Shown here: in pieces, positions 45,574-53,115 of the stretch
Numbering within the stretch: the stretch's first letter is position 1
Layout: each line of letters opens with the position of its first letter
NCBI GenBank assembly: GCA_020852965.1
Contig: JADYZV010000131.1
Coordinates: 62,001-126,000, forward strand
Length of the DNA stretch: 64,000 bases
Source: Pirellulaceae bacterium
GTDB lineage: Bacteria > Planctomycetota > Planctomycetia > Pirellulales > Pirellulaceae
Reading direction: 5' to 3'
Program-made: the position numbers and the translations under genes
The notes under the pieces: model-generated
Databases searched by the model: none
Seen by the model: the letters and a program-made list of their open reading frames with translations, nothing else
What the model was told of the DNA's origin: nothing

Positions 45574-47091
45574 ATGCAGTCTACCAAAAACGCAACGAAT
45601 AAAACCGCATCGTCTCCAAAATGTAAAAAAACGCGTGCGACGTCGCAGCAGAAAAAGCAAGGTTTATCGCCGCGATCGAAGGATCCGGTATTGAACCGGA
45701 CGACGTTCAAGACATCGCGGGAAATGGACTTTTTCTCGGAGAAGGAACTGAAAAATCAGACGGCCCACAACATCGACGAGTGGCCGTTGGTCATCATCAA
45801 GGAACTCGTTGACAACGCGCTCGATGCGTGTGAGGAAGGCGACATCGCGCCGGCAATTGAAGTCTCTGCGGACGCTACCGGAATCACTATCCTCGACAAT
45901 GGCCCTGGACTGCCCGAGGTTACGCTACAGGGGGCACTCGACTTCACGGTCCGCACATCTAACCGGGAAGCCTACGTTAGCCCCTGCCGTGGCGCTCAAG
46001 GGAATGCGTTGAAGACCATCCTACCGATGGCTCGCGTAGTCGATCCCGAGAATGGCCAGTTGATTATCGAGACGCTCGGCAAGCGGCACACCATCCGTTG
46101 TGGATGCGATCCTATTTCGCAACGTGCGGTTGTCCATCACGACATTGTGGACTTGCCAAAATGTAAAAATCGCGAGTCTCGCAACGGCACGATAAACCAA
46201 GCTTTATCGTGTGGTACGTCGATCCGTATCGAGTGGGGAGCGAGGCCAAATAGTGAATGGCCGTTCGGAGATCATTACCCGCACGACGATGATTTCGCGA
46301 GGCAGTTTCGCGAGTTGGTCCAAGGGTTTGCAGTCTTCAATCCACACCTTTCGTTGACTCTGAACTGGTTCAATAAGCGGACGACGTGGGAGGCCACCGA
46401 TCCGTCGTGGAATAAATGGAAGCCGCACAAGCCAACGTCGGCGCACTGGTATGAACTGGCGCACTTGGAGCGGCTGATAGGTGCCTACGTAACGCATGAT
46501 CGCGATCACGACAGCGACCGGCTGGTATCGGACTTGGTCGCCGAATTCGACGGACTAATCGGAAGCCAGAAGCGATCGAAGGTGCTCGAAGATGCCGGCT
46601 GCCATCGGGTGAAACTGTCGGACTTGGTCGTAGGCGAGCGTTTGGACTCCGCACGCATCTCGGGACTGCTGAAGGCGATGCAGGTCCACACGCGACCGGT
46701 GAAGTCTACGCGCCTTGGCATCATCGGCGAAGATCACCTCCGCGCCAGACTGCTGGCAATGGGCGTTGTTCCTGAGTCGTTCCAATACTCGCGTAAGGAA
46801 TCGAAGGACGGTCTGCCCTGGGTTCTCGAATCGGCGTTCGGTTGGAAGGGCGACGAATCTGAAGATTGGCGGACGATCATCTCCGGCGCGAACTGGTCGG
46901 CAGCAATCAAGAATCCGTTCCGTTCGTTCGGAGCGACGGGTGAAGGATTGGAGTCGGCGCTAACGGACATGCGAGCTTCAGCTTTCGAGCCCGTGGTGTT
47001 CATTCTCCACTTGGCACACCCGAGGGTGGAATACACGGATCGCGGTAAATCTTCGTTGGTTGTCGGCGCGAAAAAGCAAGGTTTATCGTAA
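45574..47091 (+). CDS. Topoisomerase VI B-subunit-like GHKL ATPase
   Basis: The ATG at 45574 (AGGATT upstream, like the next gene) gives 505 aa, close to normal Topo VI B length. GHKL motifs are intact: KELVDNALDA (Glu77, Asn81), LDNGPGL (108-113) and RGAQGNALK (139-147). A helix-rich middle may be H2TH-like. The end resembles the Topo VI B transducer: WVLESAFGWKG, NWSAAIKNPFRSF, HPRVEYTDRGKSSLVV, including the probable switch Lys. It should use ATP to clamp DNA together with the A-like subunit encoded 42 bases downstream. Two 18-residue in-frame repeats (residues 15-32 and 195-212) are odd, and the last residues AKKQGLS repeat the same motif. Bacterial two-gene Topo VI-like pairs on mobile DNA are uncommon. 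Confidence 0.82.
   Translation: MQSTKNATNKTASSPKCKKTRATSQQKKQGLSPRSKDPVLNRTTFKTSREMDFFSEKELKNQTAHNIDEWPLVIIKELVDNALDACEEGDIAPAIEVSADATGITILDNGPGLPEVTLQGALDFTVRTSNREAYVSPCRGAQGNALKTILPMARVVDPENGQLIIETLGKRHTIRCGCDPISQRAVVHHDIVDLPKCKNRESRNGTINQALSCGTSIRIEWGARPNSEWPFGDHYPHDDDFARQFRELVQGFAVFNPHLSLTLNWFNKRTTWEATDPSWNKWKPHKPTSAHWYELAHLERLIGAYVTHDRDHDSDRLVSDLVAEFDGLIGSQKRSKVLEDAGCHRVKLSDLVVGERLDSARISGLLKAMQVHTRPVKSTRLGIIGEDHLRARLLAMGVVPESFQYSRKESKDGLPWVLESAFGWKGDESEDWRTIISGANWSAAIKNPFRSFGATGEGLESALTDMRASAFEPVVFILHLAHPRVEYTDRGKSSLVVGAKKQGLS
45616..45669 (+). repeat. 54-bp in-frame repeat R1 in the Topo VI B-like gene
   Basis: R1 is exactly 54 bases, as is R2 at 46156-46209. Both start CCAAAATGTAAAAA and end TTTATCG. 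Between them lies a small inverted repeat whose arms differ in sequence (GCGAC/GTCGC here, GCGAG/CTCGC in R2). Both are in the same codon phase and encode PKCK...LS peptides. Confidence 0.75.
46156..46209 (+). repeat. 54-bp in-frame repeat R2 in the Topo VI B-like gene
   Basis: This copy has the same length, ends and reading phase as R1. It has an additional hairpin at its 3' end: ACGATAAA and TTTATCGT around CCAAGC. It interrupts the ATPase domain shortly after the GHKL motifs. Confidence 0.75.
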
Positions 47092-47119
47092 TCGCCACAT
47101 CCGCAGTTTCTTACATTTT
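47071..47119 (+). repeat. Half-repeat at the 3' end of the Topo VI B-like gene
   Basis: AAAAAGCAAGGTTTATCG (47071-47088) is shared with the 3' half of R1 and supplies the last codons of the gene. After 22 bases TTACATTTT (47111-47119), the reverse complement of the R1/R2 start, appears in the gap before the next gene. Confidence 0.7.
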
Positions 47120-47133
47120 CAAGGATTCAGACA

Positions 47134-48399
47134 ATGGCAATCGACGCATCTGATATTTTGGCGGTCACGAAAAAGGTAACGCAGAAGTGGACAAAGGCAC
47201 GCAAGGCCGAAGAGCGCGGGAGCCGTTCTCGGTACTCCCGCCAGTACATCTACAGCGATCGAATTAACTTCACGGAAATTGCCGATGAGATCATCCCCGC
47301 TGGATACGATCACGCATCCGGCGGCGGACAGTATACGGTATCGATGCGGCAAATGTATTACGCTTGTCGCGAGGCGTTCAAGGAGAAAGCGGATCGCGAG
47401 ATCGAAGCCGCCTACTTTTCTCAAACGCTGCTGCGCCAGTATCTAAATCGGAATCCCGAGGCGACGGCGACATGGAAGATTACGGCCGATCCGCGGGGCA
47501 CGTTGACGATTCCAAATACCGCGCACGAAGTAAGGGTGCCATGCGGAACACTGGCTATCGAGGCACACCTACGCTACGCCAGCACGCATATCAATCCTTT
47601 GGTCGCGCCGTCATTGATGCCGATCGAGTGGCCGTCATTGGAGGAAGGAACTCGCTATCAAGCGGTCTTGTATATCGAGAAGGAAGGATTCGAGCCTCTA
47701 CTCAACGAAGCAAGAATTGCCGAGCGGTTCGACTTGGCTATCTTGTCGTGCAAGGGGCAATCGGTTGTTGCCGCGCGGCAATTCGTAGATCACGTCTGTA
47801 GAGTCGATGGCGGTGTTCCGCTTTTTGTGGTTCACGACTTCGACAAAGCTGGTTTTGAAATCAGCAAGCGATTGACTAGCGTTTCAGATTGGGCAGAAGA
47901 GCAAGACCGAGTTGCCTATCGTTTTGAGAACGAAATCAATGTCACCGATCTAGGTCTTCGGTTGGCCGACATCAAAAAGTATGACCTGGCCAGTGAGCGT
48001 TGCAAATTCAAAGGCCGGCGCGACTGGAACTCTGACAAGTTTTGCACGGCGGAAGAGGAAGCGTTCCTCCGTTCTGGTAAGCGCGTTGAGTTGAACGCCT
48101 TTACATCGCCTCAATTCATTGAGTGGCTCGAAGGGCATCTAACGAAGCGGCTGCCGTCGCGACTGATCCCTGATGACGAGGCGCTCGAAGCCGCTTACCG
48201 CAGGGCGTTGGTGGTCGCGGAAATCAATCGAGCGATCGAAGCGGCGAGTGATGACGCCATCGAACACGCGATCGAAGCGGCGATCCCGAAAACTCTCCGC
48301 AGAAAGCTCAAGGCCGCGATGAAGGAATCGGGCGGAGCGTGGGATACAGCACTCTACGCGATCGCGAGAAAGCAAGGTTTATCTCACGACGAAGATTGA
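47134..48399 (+). CDS. Topoisomerase VI A-subunit/Spo11-like protein
   Basis: The 421-aa protein has the winged-helix catalytic segment VSMRQMYYACREAF, with Tyr76 the probable DNA-cleaving Tyr (R-x-x-Y-Y as in Topo VI A and Spo11). It also has a Toprim domain: VLYIEKEGFEPLL (Glu182) and LFVVHDFDKAGFEI (Asp235 and Asp237) for magnesium. The C-terminal 100 residues are helical and basic and end ARKQGLSHDED, echoing the end of the B-like protein. The start has an AAGGATT site. With the B-like subunit it should form a type IIB enzyme that makes double-strand breaks or passes strands. A JetD-type role is less likely because no JetABC genes are nearby. Confidence 0.82.
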   Translation: MAIDASDILAVTKKVTQKWTKARKAEERGSRSRYSRQYIYSDRINFTEIADEIIPAGYDHASGGGQYTVSMRQMYYACREAFKEKADREIEAAYFSQTLLRQYLNRNPEATATWKITADPRGTLTIPNTAHEVRVPCGTLAIEAHLRYASTHINPLVAPSLMPIEWPSLEEGTRYQAVLYIEKEGFEPLLNEARIAERFDLAILSCKGQSVVAARQFVDHVCRVDGGVPLFVVHDFDKAGFEISKRLTSVSDWAEEQDRVAYRFENEINVTDLGLRLADIKKYDLASERCKFKGRRDWNSDKFCTAEEEAFLRSGKRVELNAFTSPQFIEWLEGHLTKRLPSRLIPDDEALEAAYRRALVVAEINRAIEAASDDAIEHAIEAAIPKTLRRKLKAAMKESGGAWDTALYAIARKQGLSHDED

Positions 48400-48415
48400 C
48401 GTTTTTTTACATTTT
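48368..48415 (+). repeat. Half-repeat at the 3' end of the Topo VI A-like gene
   Basis: GAAAGCAAGGTTTATC (48368-48383) is the fourth copy of the 3' motif, again within the last codons of a gene. TTTTTTTACATTTT (48402-48415) follows just after the stop codon, the reverse complement of the R1 start. Confidence 0.7.
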
Positions 48416-48562
48416 AGACTGTAGGCATGTATCACTTCGGCCTCCCCGAGAAGTTCGAATTCTGAAAGTCGGAGCAGCCGGTTTAAGTCCTTTGTAATGC
48501 GCACGGGTGGAAATCAGACATGGGAATGCGAAGCGCTGCCACCGGATTAACTGGTCGAACAA

Positions 48563-48775
48563 GTGAAGGCCGCTATTGAATCCAGCATGGATATGGACAT
48601 CTACCGAGATGCAGCCGAACGCGAAGCTGAAGAGGCGGAGGAGTTGGCTTACATCCGCTCACGAATCATCGACGACATACAACTCTATCAAAACTGGGAC
48701 ATGGTCAACGTATGCACTGAGCCACACGATACACGTTCTTTTACCCAGCCTCTTCATCCCACCTTTAACTACTAG
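48563..48775 (+). CDS. Possible small hypothetical protein
   Basis: A GTG-started frame encodes 70 aa, rich in acidic residues at first (YRDAAEREAEEAEELAYIRS). It lacks an obvious ribosome site and a family. It lies just upstream of, and in the same direction as, the 192-aa gene. Confidence 0.35.
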   Translation: MKAAIESSMDMDIYRDAAEREAEEAEELAYIRSRIIDDIQLYQNWDMVNVCTEPHDTRSFTQPLHPTFNY

Positions 48776-48790
48776 CCCGTGGAGAATCAC

Positions 48791-49369
48791 ATGACGACAA
48801 AGAAAACACCTCTGCAGGAGCACTTCGAACGCTTTGACGCCGCCGAATGCGAAAACCAGTACCCACCGGATTGCGAGTGCGAGATTTGCCTAGCGTTACT
48901 CGAAATTGACCCGACTACTTACATTCCGAGTGACTTTCGTCGGGACTCGATTGAAAACCTTCCTATACCTAGCGGCCCGTCAATGCCTATCGAGCTGAAG
49001 ATCGAAATCAGCCCAGAGCAGTTGCGCGAGATTCAGGCTCGCTCGGACGCCATGGCAGATCGGGCACGAACTGCAGGCAGAGAGAGCGAGGTGGATGTCA
49101 CGGAACGGGAGCAAATGGAGGCTCTCTTTGAAGACGAGCTGCACGAGCTGCTGAAAACCGAAGACACCATCGAATTTAACGGGTGTGCTTCGTCCACAAA
49201 TTGGTGGGACTTGAACTACCAGAGTGGTCGACTGGATAAGTTGGCTGGGCTCATAGGCGCAGAGAGGGCATCGCAGTTACGGGACAAGATGATGGCTGCT
49301 TACTGGGACGGTTCGTTGGCGGAGAGAAACGCCGGCCCGGAGCCGCCCGAAGATTTACTGCTTTTTTAG
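48791..49369 (+). CDS. Unknown 192-aa protein
   Basis: The start at ATG 48791 (MTTKKTPLQEHFERFDAAEC) follows a GTGGAGA site. An N-terminal Cys cluster (PDCECEICLALLE) may bind metal. The middle is an acidic helix (QLREIQARSDAMADRART). The C-terminal part reads SSTNWWDLNYQSGRLDKLAG. I do not recognise the family. It may belong to the element's maintenance block between the topoisomerase and polymerase-like genes. Confidence 0.6.
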   Translation: MTTKKTPLQEHFERFDAAECENQYPPDCECEICLALLEIDPTTYIPSDFRRDSIENLPIPSGPSMPIELKIEISPEQLREIQARSDAMADRARTAGRESEVDVTEREQMEALFEDELHELLKTEDTIEFNGCASSTNWWDLNYQSGRLDKLAGLIGAERASQLRDKMMAAYWDGSLAERNAGPEPPEDLLLF

Positions 49370-49408
49370 TACGGAAGGCATGACGCCCGGTAACAGAGGA
49401 CGTTTTTC

Positions 49409-49585
49409 GTGACGAAGGTTCCGCCACTGAAACGCAGAATCGCGAAGGCAACGCAGAATCGCGAAGGCGTTGAAGGAAAACCCCGCGATGCCGTGGGACC
49501 TAGTTATTGCAAATCTAGCGGCAAGTGCGATCGATGTGAGCTAGAAGAATCGACCATCCAGGTACTGCGTTTTTTACAAATCTGA
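49409..49585 (+). CDS. Possible 58-aa Cys-containing peptide
   Basis: A GTG frame, MTKVPPLKRRIAKATQNREG onward, contains YCKSSGKCDRCELEES. It starts within 40 bases of the preceding stop. Its early part overlaps a tandem duplication of 19 bases (49431-49468). Coding status is uncertain. Confidence 0.3.
   Translation: MTKVPPLKRRIAKATQNREGVEGKPRDAVGPSYCKSSGKCDRCELEESTIQVLRFLQI
49431..49468. repeat. Tandem duplication, 2 x 19 bp
   Basis: AACGCAGAATCGCGAAGGC occurs twice back to back with no mismatch. As 19 is not a multiple of three, it would shift frame in any coding sequence. Confidence 0.9.
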
Positions 49586-49655
49586 TTTCCAGAATTGCCT
49601 GCTTGAAAGGAACTGACCTCATGTCAATTGTAAACGAAAAACGGGAGGCCAGCAC

Positions 49656-51008
49656 ATGAGCCGAGCCTCCCGCGAGATTGGTGACACTGGCGAGCGTCAC
49701 CAACATTATAGCTCAGGGGAAGAGATCCGGCGCTCACCGATCCGGTTTCTTCCGGCCAGTCAAAGCGATTGGACAATCTCAATGCCAAAGGAGTTGGCCG
49801 ACCACGCAAATCGAAGCAAAAAGCATGGGGTCGAGTTGCGATACGAGCTAGCGATACTCTGGCGTCGGTACGCGAATTACGGTGAGTTTCCCGTCTCCAT
49901 GCGGTTGCTCGATGAGCTGTACACCGCACACTTTCGAAAAACGCTCAAAGCGATATTGGATGATACTGCGACACCCGTGAGAACTCATTCCGGCTATGCC
50001 GACAGCGCCAGAAGCCGATCATACAAGTTCAATTTTCGCCGACCGAAAAAAGCGCCAACATATAATACTATCCCTGATGGTCCCTCTGATCCTCCCCTGC
50101 TGCTGCCCAATCTAATCCGCACCACGATACCCGCTGCCTGGCTCTGGGTTCGCTATGAGCGCTGGTTTGCAATCTGTGAGCGCAACGGCTGGACGACTAA
50201 CTTGGACTTCGATGGAAGGACTGACTGGGGGCGACCTCTGTTCAATGCGCTGGAGTCGGCTTTGATTCCCGAAACAGCCGAGACTGAGCGACTAACTAAA
50301 CGAGGCATAGTTAAGTGCGCAGTGCGCAAACGTGGGCGATGTTACCATCCCCTGACAAACCTACGGAAGGACCTGCGGCGAGCGATGTTGTTTGACGGTG
50401 AGCCGACTGTCGAGGTTGATATTGGCAGTTGCTATACCGCATTACTGATATCGCGGTTGCCTGAAGGCGCAGCAAAGAATTGGGCGATCAAGGCGGTTCA
50501 AAGTGATTGGTACAAGCAATTTGATGGCGCATATACCGAGTGGTTCCATTCGCAATGCAAGGCTGGCAGAGGCTACATAGACGATGAAGACCGATGGATG
50601 TTGCGATTAGATGATGATCCGACGCATGATGTACAGGCCTCAATCAAAATTGAATTTCAGCGCCAGTGTCTATTTTGGCGCGATGGGCGAGACTCATCAA
50701 ACCCGCTGCGCGTTGCACTGCGGAAATTGCACCCAGAGTTGTGCCGAATGATCGAGAGTTGGCGGCAGCGGATGACACCTACCGAGCTTTCAGACGTTCT
50801 TACACGCGCTGAGGGAAGCCTGGTCGTTGACTACGCGACGGCTGAATTAGAGCGAGCCAGCATCACTGCTCTATCGAATCACGATGGGCTGATAGTGCGA
50901 GTAACCCAAGCGAACGAGGCGCGAGAAATCCTGCTGGATGTTTGTCGGTGGCATTTAGGGTTCAGTCCAAAAGTGTCGATCAAGGCGACCATCACTGCAG
51001 CGATGTGA
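49656..51008 (+). CDS. Polymerase-palm-like protein (family A / single-subunit polymerase-related)
   Basis: The 450-aa protein has features of a diverse set of mobile-element proteins with a polymerase palm. CYHPLTNLRKDLRRAMLF precedes a motif A-like segment VEVDIGSCYTALLISRL (near residue 260). A possible motif B Lys lies in SIKIEFQRQCLFW, and a motif C-like HDGLIV is near residue 415. The N-terminal 130 residues are basic. It could be the element's replication polymerase. The assignment is by motif shape only, and the start could lie further downstream (MPKELADHANRSK). Confidence 0.55.
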   Translation: MSRASREIGDTGERHQHYSSGEEIRRSPIRFLPASQSDWTISMPKELADHANRSKKHGVELRYELAILWRRYANYGEFPVSMRLLDELYTAHFRKTLKAILDDTATPVRTHSGYADSARSRSYKFNFRRPKKAPTYNTIPDGPSDPPLLLPNLIRTTIPAAWLWVRYERWFAICERNGWTTNLDFDGRTDWGRPLFNALESALIPETAETERLTKRGIVKCAVRKRGRCYHPLTNLRKDLRRAMLFDGEPTVEVDIGSCYTALLISRLPEGAAKNWAIKAVQSDWYKQFDGAYTEWFHSQCKAGRGYIDDEDRWMLRLDDDPTHDVQASIKIEFQRQCLFWRDGRDSSNPLRVALRKLHPELCRMIESWRQRMTPTELSDVLTRAEGSLVVDYATAELERASITALSNHDGLIVRVTQANEAREILLDVCRWHLGFSPKVSIKATITAAM

Positions 51009-51454
51009 TCAACGATATTCCGGCAGGGGGACGTTACTTTCAGCGGAGCCGACACTGGAAACCAACTCTCTCACGCACGCGTACGCGCGAGGCTACCGTC
51101 GCAGTTGGCATGAGGCGTGGTGTGCTTACGGATTCCTTGCGCGCTCGAGAGGATGACAGCGCTTCTCCAAGCTTGCATCCTGTTGAGCGCTGTCGTTAAC
51201 TTTCCCTTGCGTCCGAGCGATCGTAATCGAACCGTGGAACTGTCACCATGACAGGAACTGATTTCACAAGCACAGGCGACCGTTGATAACGCTACCGGAC
51301 GACTACCGGATTCCGAAATTTAACTGTTCTCGATTACCGCGAAAACATGGCAAAAAATGCGATTAAGTGAGAAGGATTGCAAAAGGTGTGTTAGAGGCTA
51401 AAATCTTGTAAAACACCGAGGAATTTCAGGTTTTTCGCGTTCGGCAGAAATTGC
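51009..51454. other. Non-coding end of the island
   Basis: No gene is seen. Two CTACCGGA units (51292-51299 and 51303-51310) lie here, matching the inverted repeat near attL. The final part is AT-richer and leads into attR. Confidence 0.45.
51292..51314. promoter_or_regulatory. CTACCGGA direct repeats near attR
   Basis: CTACCGGA occurs twice, 11 bases apart, and the second copy extends to CTACCGGATTC, as found between attL and the integrase. Possible integrase arm-type or excisionase sites. Confidence 0.45.
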
Positions 51455-51506
51455 TTTGGGACCAGAGGGTCGTAGGTTCGAATCCTATCACCCCGACTTT
51501 TTCTAA
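51455..51506 (+). repeat. attR: copy of the 3' half of tRNA-Pro
   Basis: The 52 bases are identical to 13694-13745. The upstream half of the tRNA is missing, so this is not a functional tRNA gene but the right junction of the island. Confidence 0.95.
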
Positions 51507-51606
51507 CATCTTGCTGAATATGGACTTAAGACACCTGCTCGCGGTGAGCAGCGCAGCGATTTCCCATTGCTAAAACGGTATGTACCGTTTTTGAGGAGAA
51601 CCTGCT

Positions 51607-51803
51607 ATGCCGTACGCCGCGTCATATGCGCCCAAGTACCGAAAACACCTTGCCAGCAACAAGCGATTGTAACGCTCGATGGCCAGGAACACTACCTTGG
51701 CACCCATGGCACTAGAGCCAGCCATGCGCTCTACGACAGACTCATTCTTGACTACTTGTTTTCTGATCGATCATGCCCAGTGAGCTTGATTGGTGGCTTC
51801 TAG
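51607..51803 (+). pseudogene. Decayed integrase N-terminus beyond attR
   Basis: An ATG with a GAGGAGA ribosome site starts MPYAASYAPKYRKHLAS, resembling the integrase start MPRPATPRVPSYRRHKP. The frame soon hits a stop. The matching continuation QQAIVTLDGQEHYLGTHGTR and ALYDRLILDYL is in another frame; compare QAVVTINGRDIYLG and EYDRLIAEFL of the intact integrase. The rest is absent. The spacing from attR is the same as that of the intact integrase from attL, so an older element probably used the same tRNA. Confidence 0.8.
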
Positions 51804-51909
51804 TACTTACTAAATCGCGTACCAATAAGAAGACAATCGTGAGGATTTCTCGCAAATCAATCCCTATCGATGGTTCCGACAGTTAAGACTCTGTTTAAGA
51901 CTCTGTGCA

Positions 51910-51961
51910 CCGCGTCTCGGTCATGGTAACTCGCAAAACGGCCTTTTCTCTCGCCGCTGTT
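51910..51961. repeat. 52-bp imperfect repeat, copy 1
   Basis: GCGTCTCGGTCATGGTAACT and following sequence recur at 52353-52404 in the same orientation with a few substitutions. The two copies flank the inverted-repeat element at 51973-52197. Confidence 0.7.
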
Positions 51962-51972
51962 GCGCCCCTGGA

Positions 51973-52197
51973 GTAGGCTCGTAACGAGTATCGCGAGTTA
52001 CGGCACGGGCAGCGCGTACGGATCGACCCGCACGCTTGTTCCTCCGTGTTTGCGTCGGGGCAGTTTGGCCACCGTCGAGTTTAGTCTAACAGTAACGTAG
52101 CGCAATGGGACGCCGGTACTCAGTGGGTCGTGGAAACGCGGCACATGGATAACTCGCTTCGGTCTGCCGTAACTCGCGATACTCGTTACGAGCCTAC
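51973..52197. mobile_element. MITE-like element with 33-bp terminal inverted repeats, copy 1
   Basis: The ends are GTAGGCTCGTAACGAGTATC... and its exact inverse complement (51973-52005 and 52165-52197). The 225-bp element has no gene. A shorter relative with the same ends lies at 58528-58651 in the opposite orientation. Confidence 0.75.
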
Positions 52198-52352
52198 AAA
52201 GAAATGGCATCGTGCCACCGTGGCCATCAATCAGGCGATCATCCATGCTCGCCTCGCGCTTCGCTATCCTTGGTCTCTCTCCTAGTACCCACCCAACCAA
52301 GCACCCAGAATGTTCTTCGCTGCTACTCGAACACAAACCGGACACGTGGTTG

Positions 52353-52404
52353 CGTCTCGGTCATGGTCACTCGTGAAACAGCCTATTCTCTCGCCGTTGT
52401 TGAA
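52353..52404. repeat. 52-bp imperfect repeat, copy 2
   Basis: This is the second copy of the block at 51910-51961. Confidence 0.7.
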
Positions 52405-52492
52405 CCCGAACCATCAAGAAGATGCGACCGCGTAAAAGCATAAACGGCTGGCAAGCACCAACGCGCGGTCGGTTTTCAGCGGACATGGGAAT

Positions 52493-52696
52493 TCAAGGCA
52501 TCCGAGGTCTTGGGCCATTTTTTGAGCGATCGTGTCGAAACATCCTAAAGCCATTCCATAATGCGAAAACCAAGAGCACGATGAAAACGCTCCAAGCGAC
52601 GATATTTCGCGTGGATCCAGGTATCAAAACCAAGCCGGAAAAATAGATCGCTGCAAATACAAGAAGCACGCTGCCGATTGCGACAAGTCTGCTCAT
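52493..52696 (-). CDS. Small membrane protein, possible RHS immunity partner
   Basis: The ATG at 52696 lies 5 bases after the RHS remnant stop, with AAAAGGGAT just upstream. The 67-aa product has two hydrophobic helices, VAIGSVLLVFAAIYFSGLVL and IVAWSVFIVLLVFALWNG, and a basic tail. RHS C-terminal toxins are normally followed at once by a small immunity gene, so this position is suggestive. No family is recognised. Confidence 0.5.
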   Translation of the reverse strand: MSRLVAIGSVLLVFAAIYFSGLVLIPGSTRNIVAWSVFIVLLVFALWNGFRMFRHDRSKNGPRPRMP

Positions 52697-52701
52697 CGCT
52701 G

Positions 52702-53115
52702 CTAATCCCTTTTGCATCTTGCGCATGAAAGCTTGCATCCAGCAGTAATCCCAAGCGCTTCTAACTGGCACATAGTCATACAATGCCCAAATCCTGGTCC
52801 AACCCAGTAGCAGCCAACCGCACAGCCACCAGAAAGGCTGATAAAAAGCCAGTCACATTCCGCGCTACAGCCGGACTTACTGCAGTTACTGTACTCGTCC
52901 CAAAAACACTGCCCAAAGGTAGGTGGCGGTGGCGTTCGTGGCGGCAGCGGTGGTTTCTTTGGGCGCGGTCGATCCGGAAAACGCCCCGGCCCGCGCGGAT
53001 AATAGTTTTCCCAGAGCCCAGTCGGATCAACAAAGCGAGTCGGCATTGATCCAACATACTGAAACAGGTTCCACTCACTTCCTTCATACCCGATCGGATC
53101 TCTGGAGCAAGTACC
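52702..53115 (-). pseudogene. RHS-repeat core C-terminal remnant
   Basis: The frame contains the RHS core signature SRDPIGYEGSEWNLFQYVGS and RFVDPTGLWE, then a Pro-rich linker and a Cys-rich tail (CSKSGCSAECDW, CKLSCARCKRD). The upstream RHS barrel (normally hundreds of residues) is missing: sequence before SRDPIG is not RHS-like. It is either a displaced orphan C-terminal module or a remnant. The Cys-rich tail would be the variable toxin tip. Confidence 0.65.

Larger units (their letters stand above)
13694..51506. mobile_element. Integrated genomic island at tRNA-Pro (about 37.8 kb)
   Basis: The element is bounded by identical 52-bp repeats and carries a tyrosine integrase 120 bp inside attL. 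It holds a BREX-like operon, other restriction-like proteins, excisionase-like HTH proteins, a DUF1580 protein, a DUF932 plasmid/phage-type protein, Topo VI-like genes and a polymerase-like gene. I see no conjugation genes and no phage structural genes, so it is better called an integrative, possibly mobilisable, defence island than a prophage or a complete ICE. Confidence 0.92.

Noticed and set aside
47134-48399. Wadjet JetD as an alternative for the Topo VI A-like protein
   Set aside because: No JetA, JetB or JetC (SMC-like) genes adjoin it, and it is paired with a GHKL B-like subunit.
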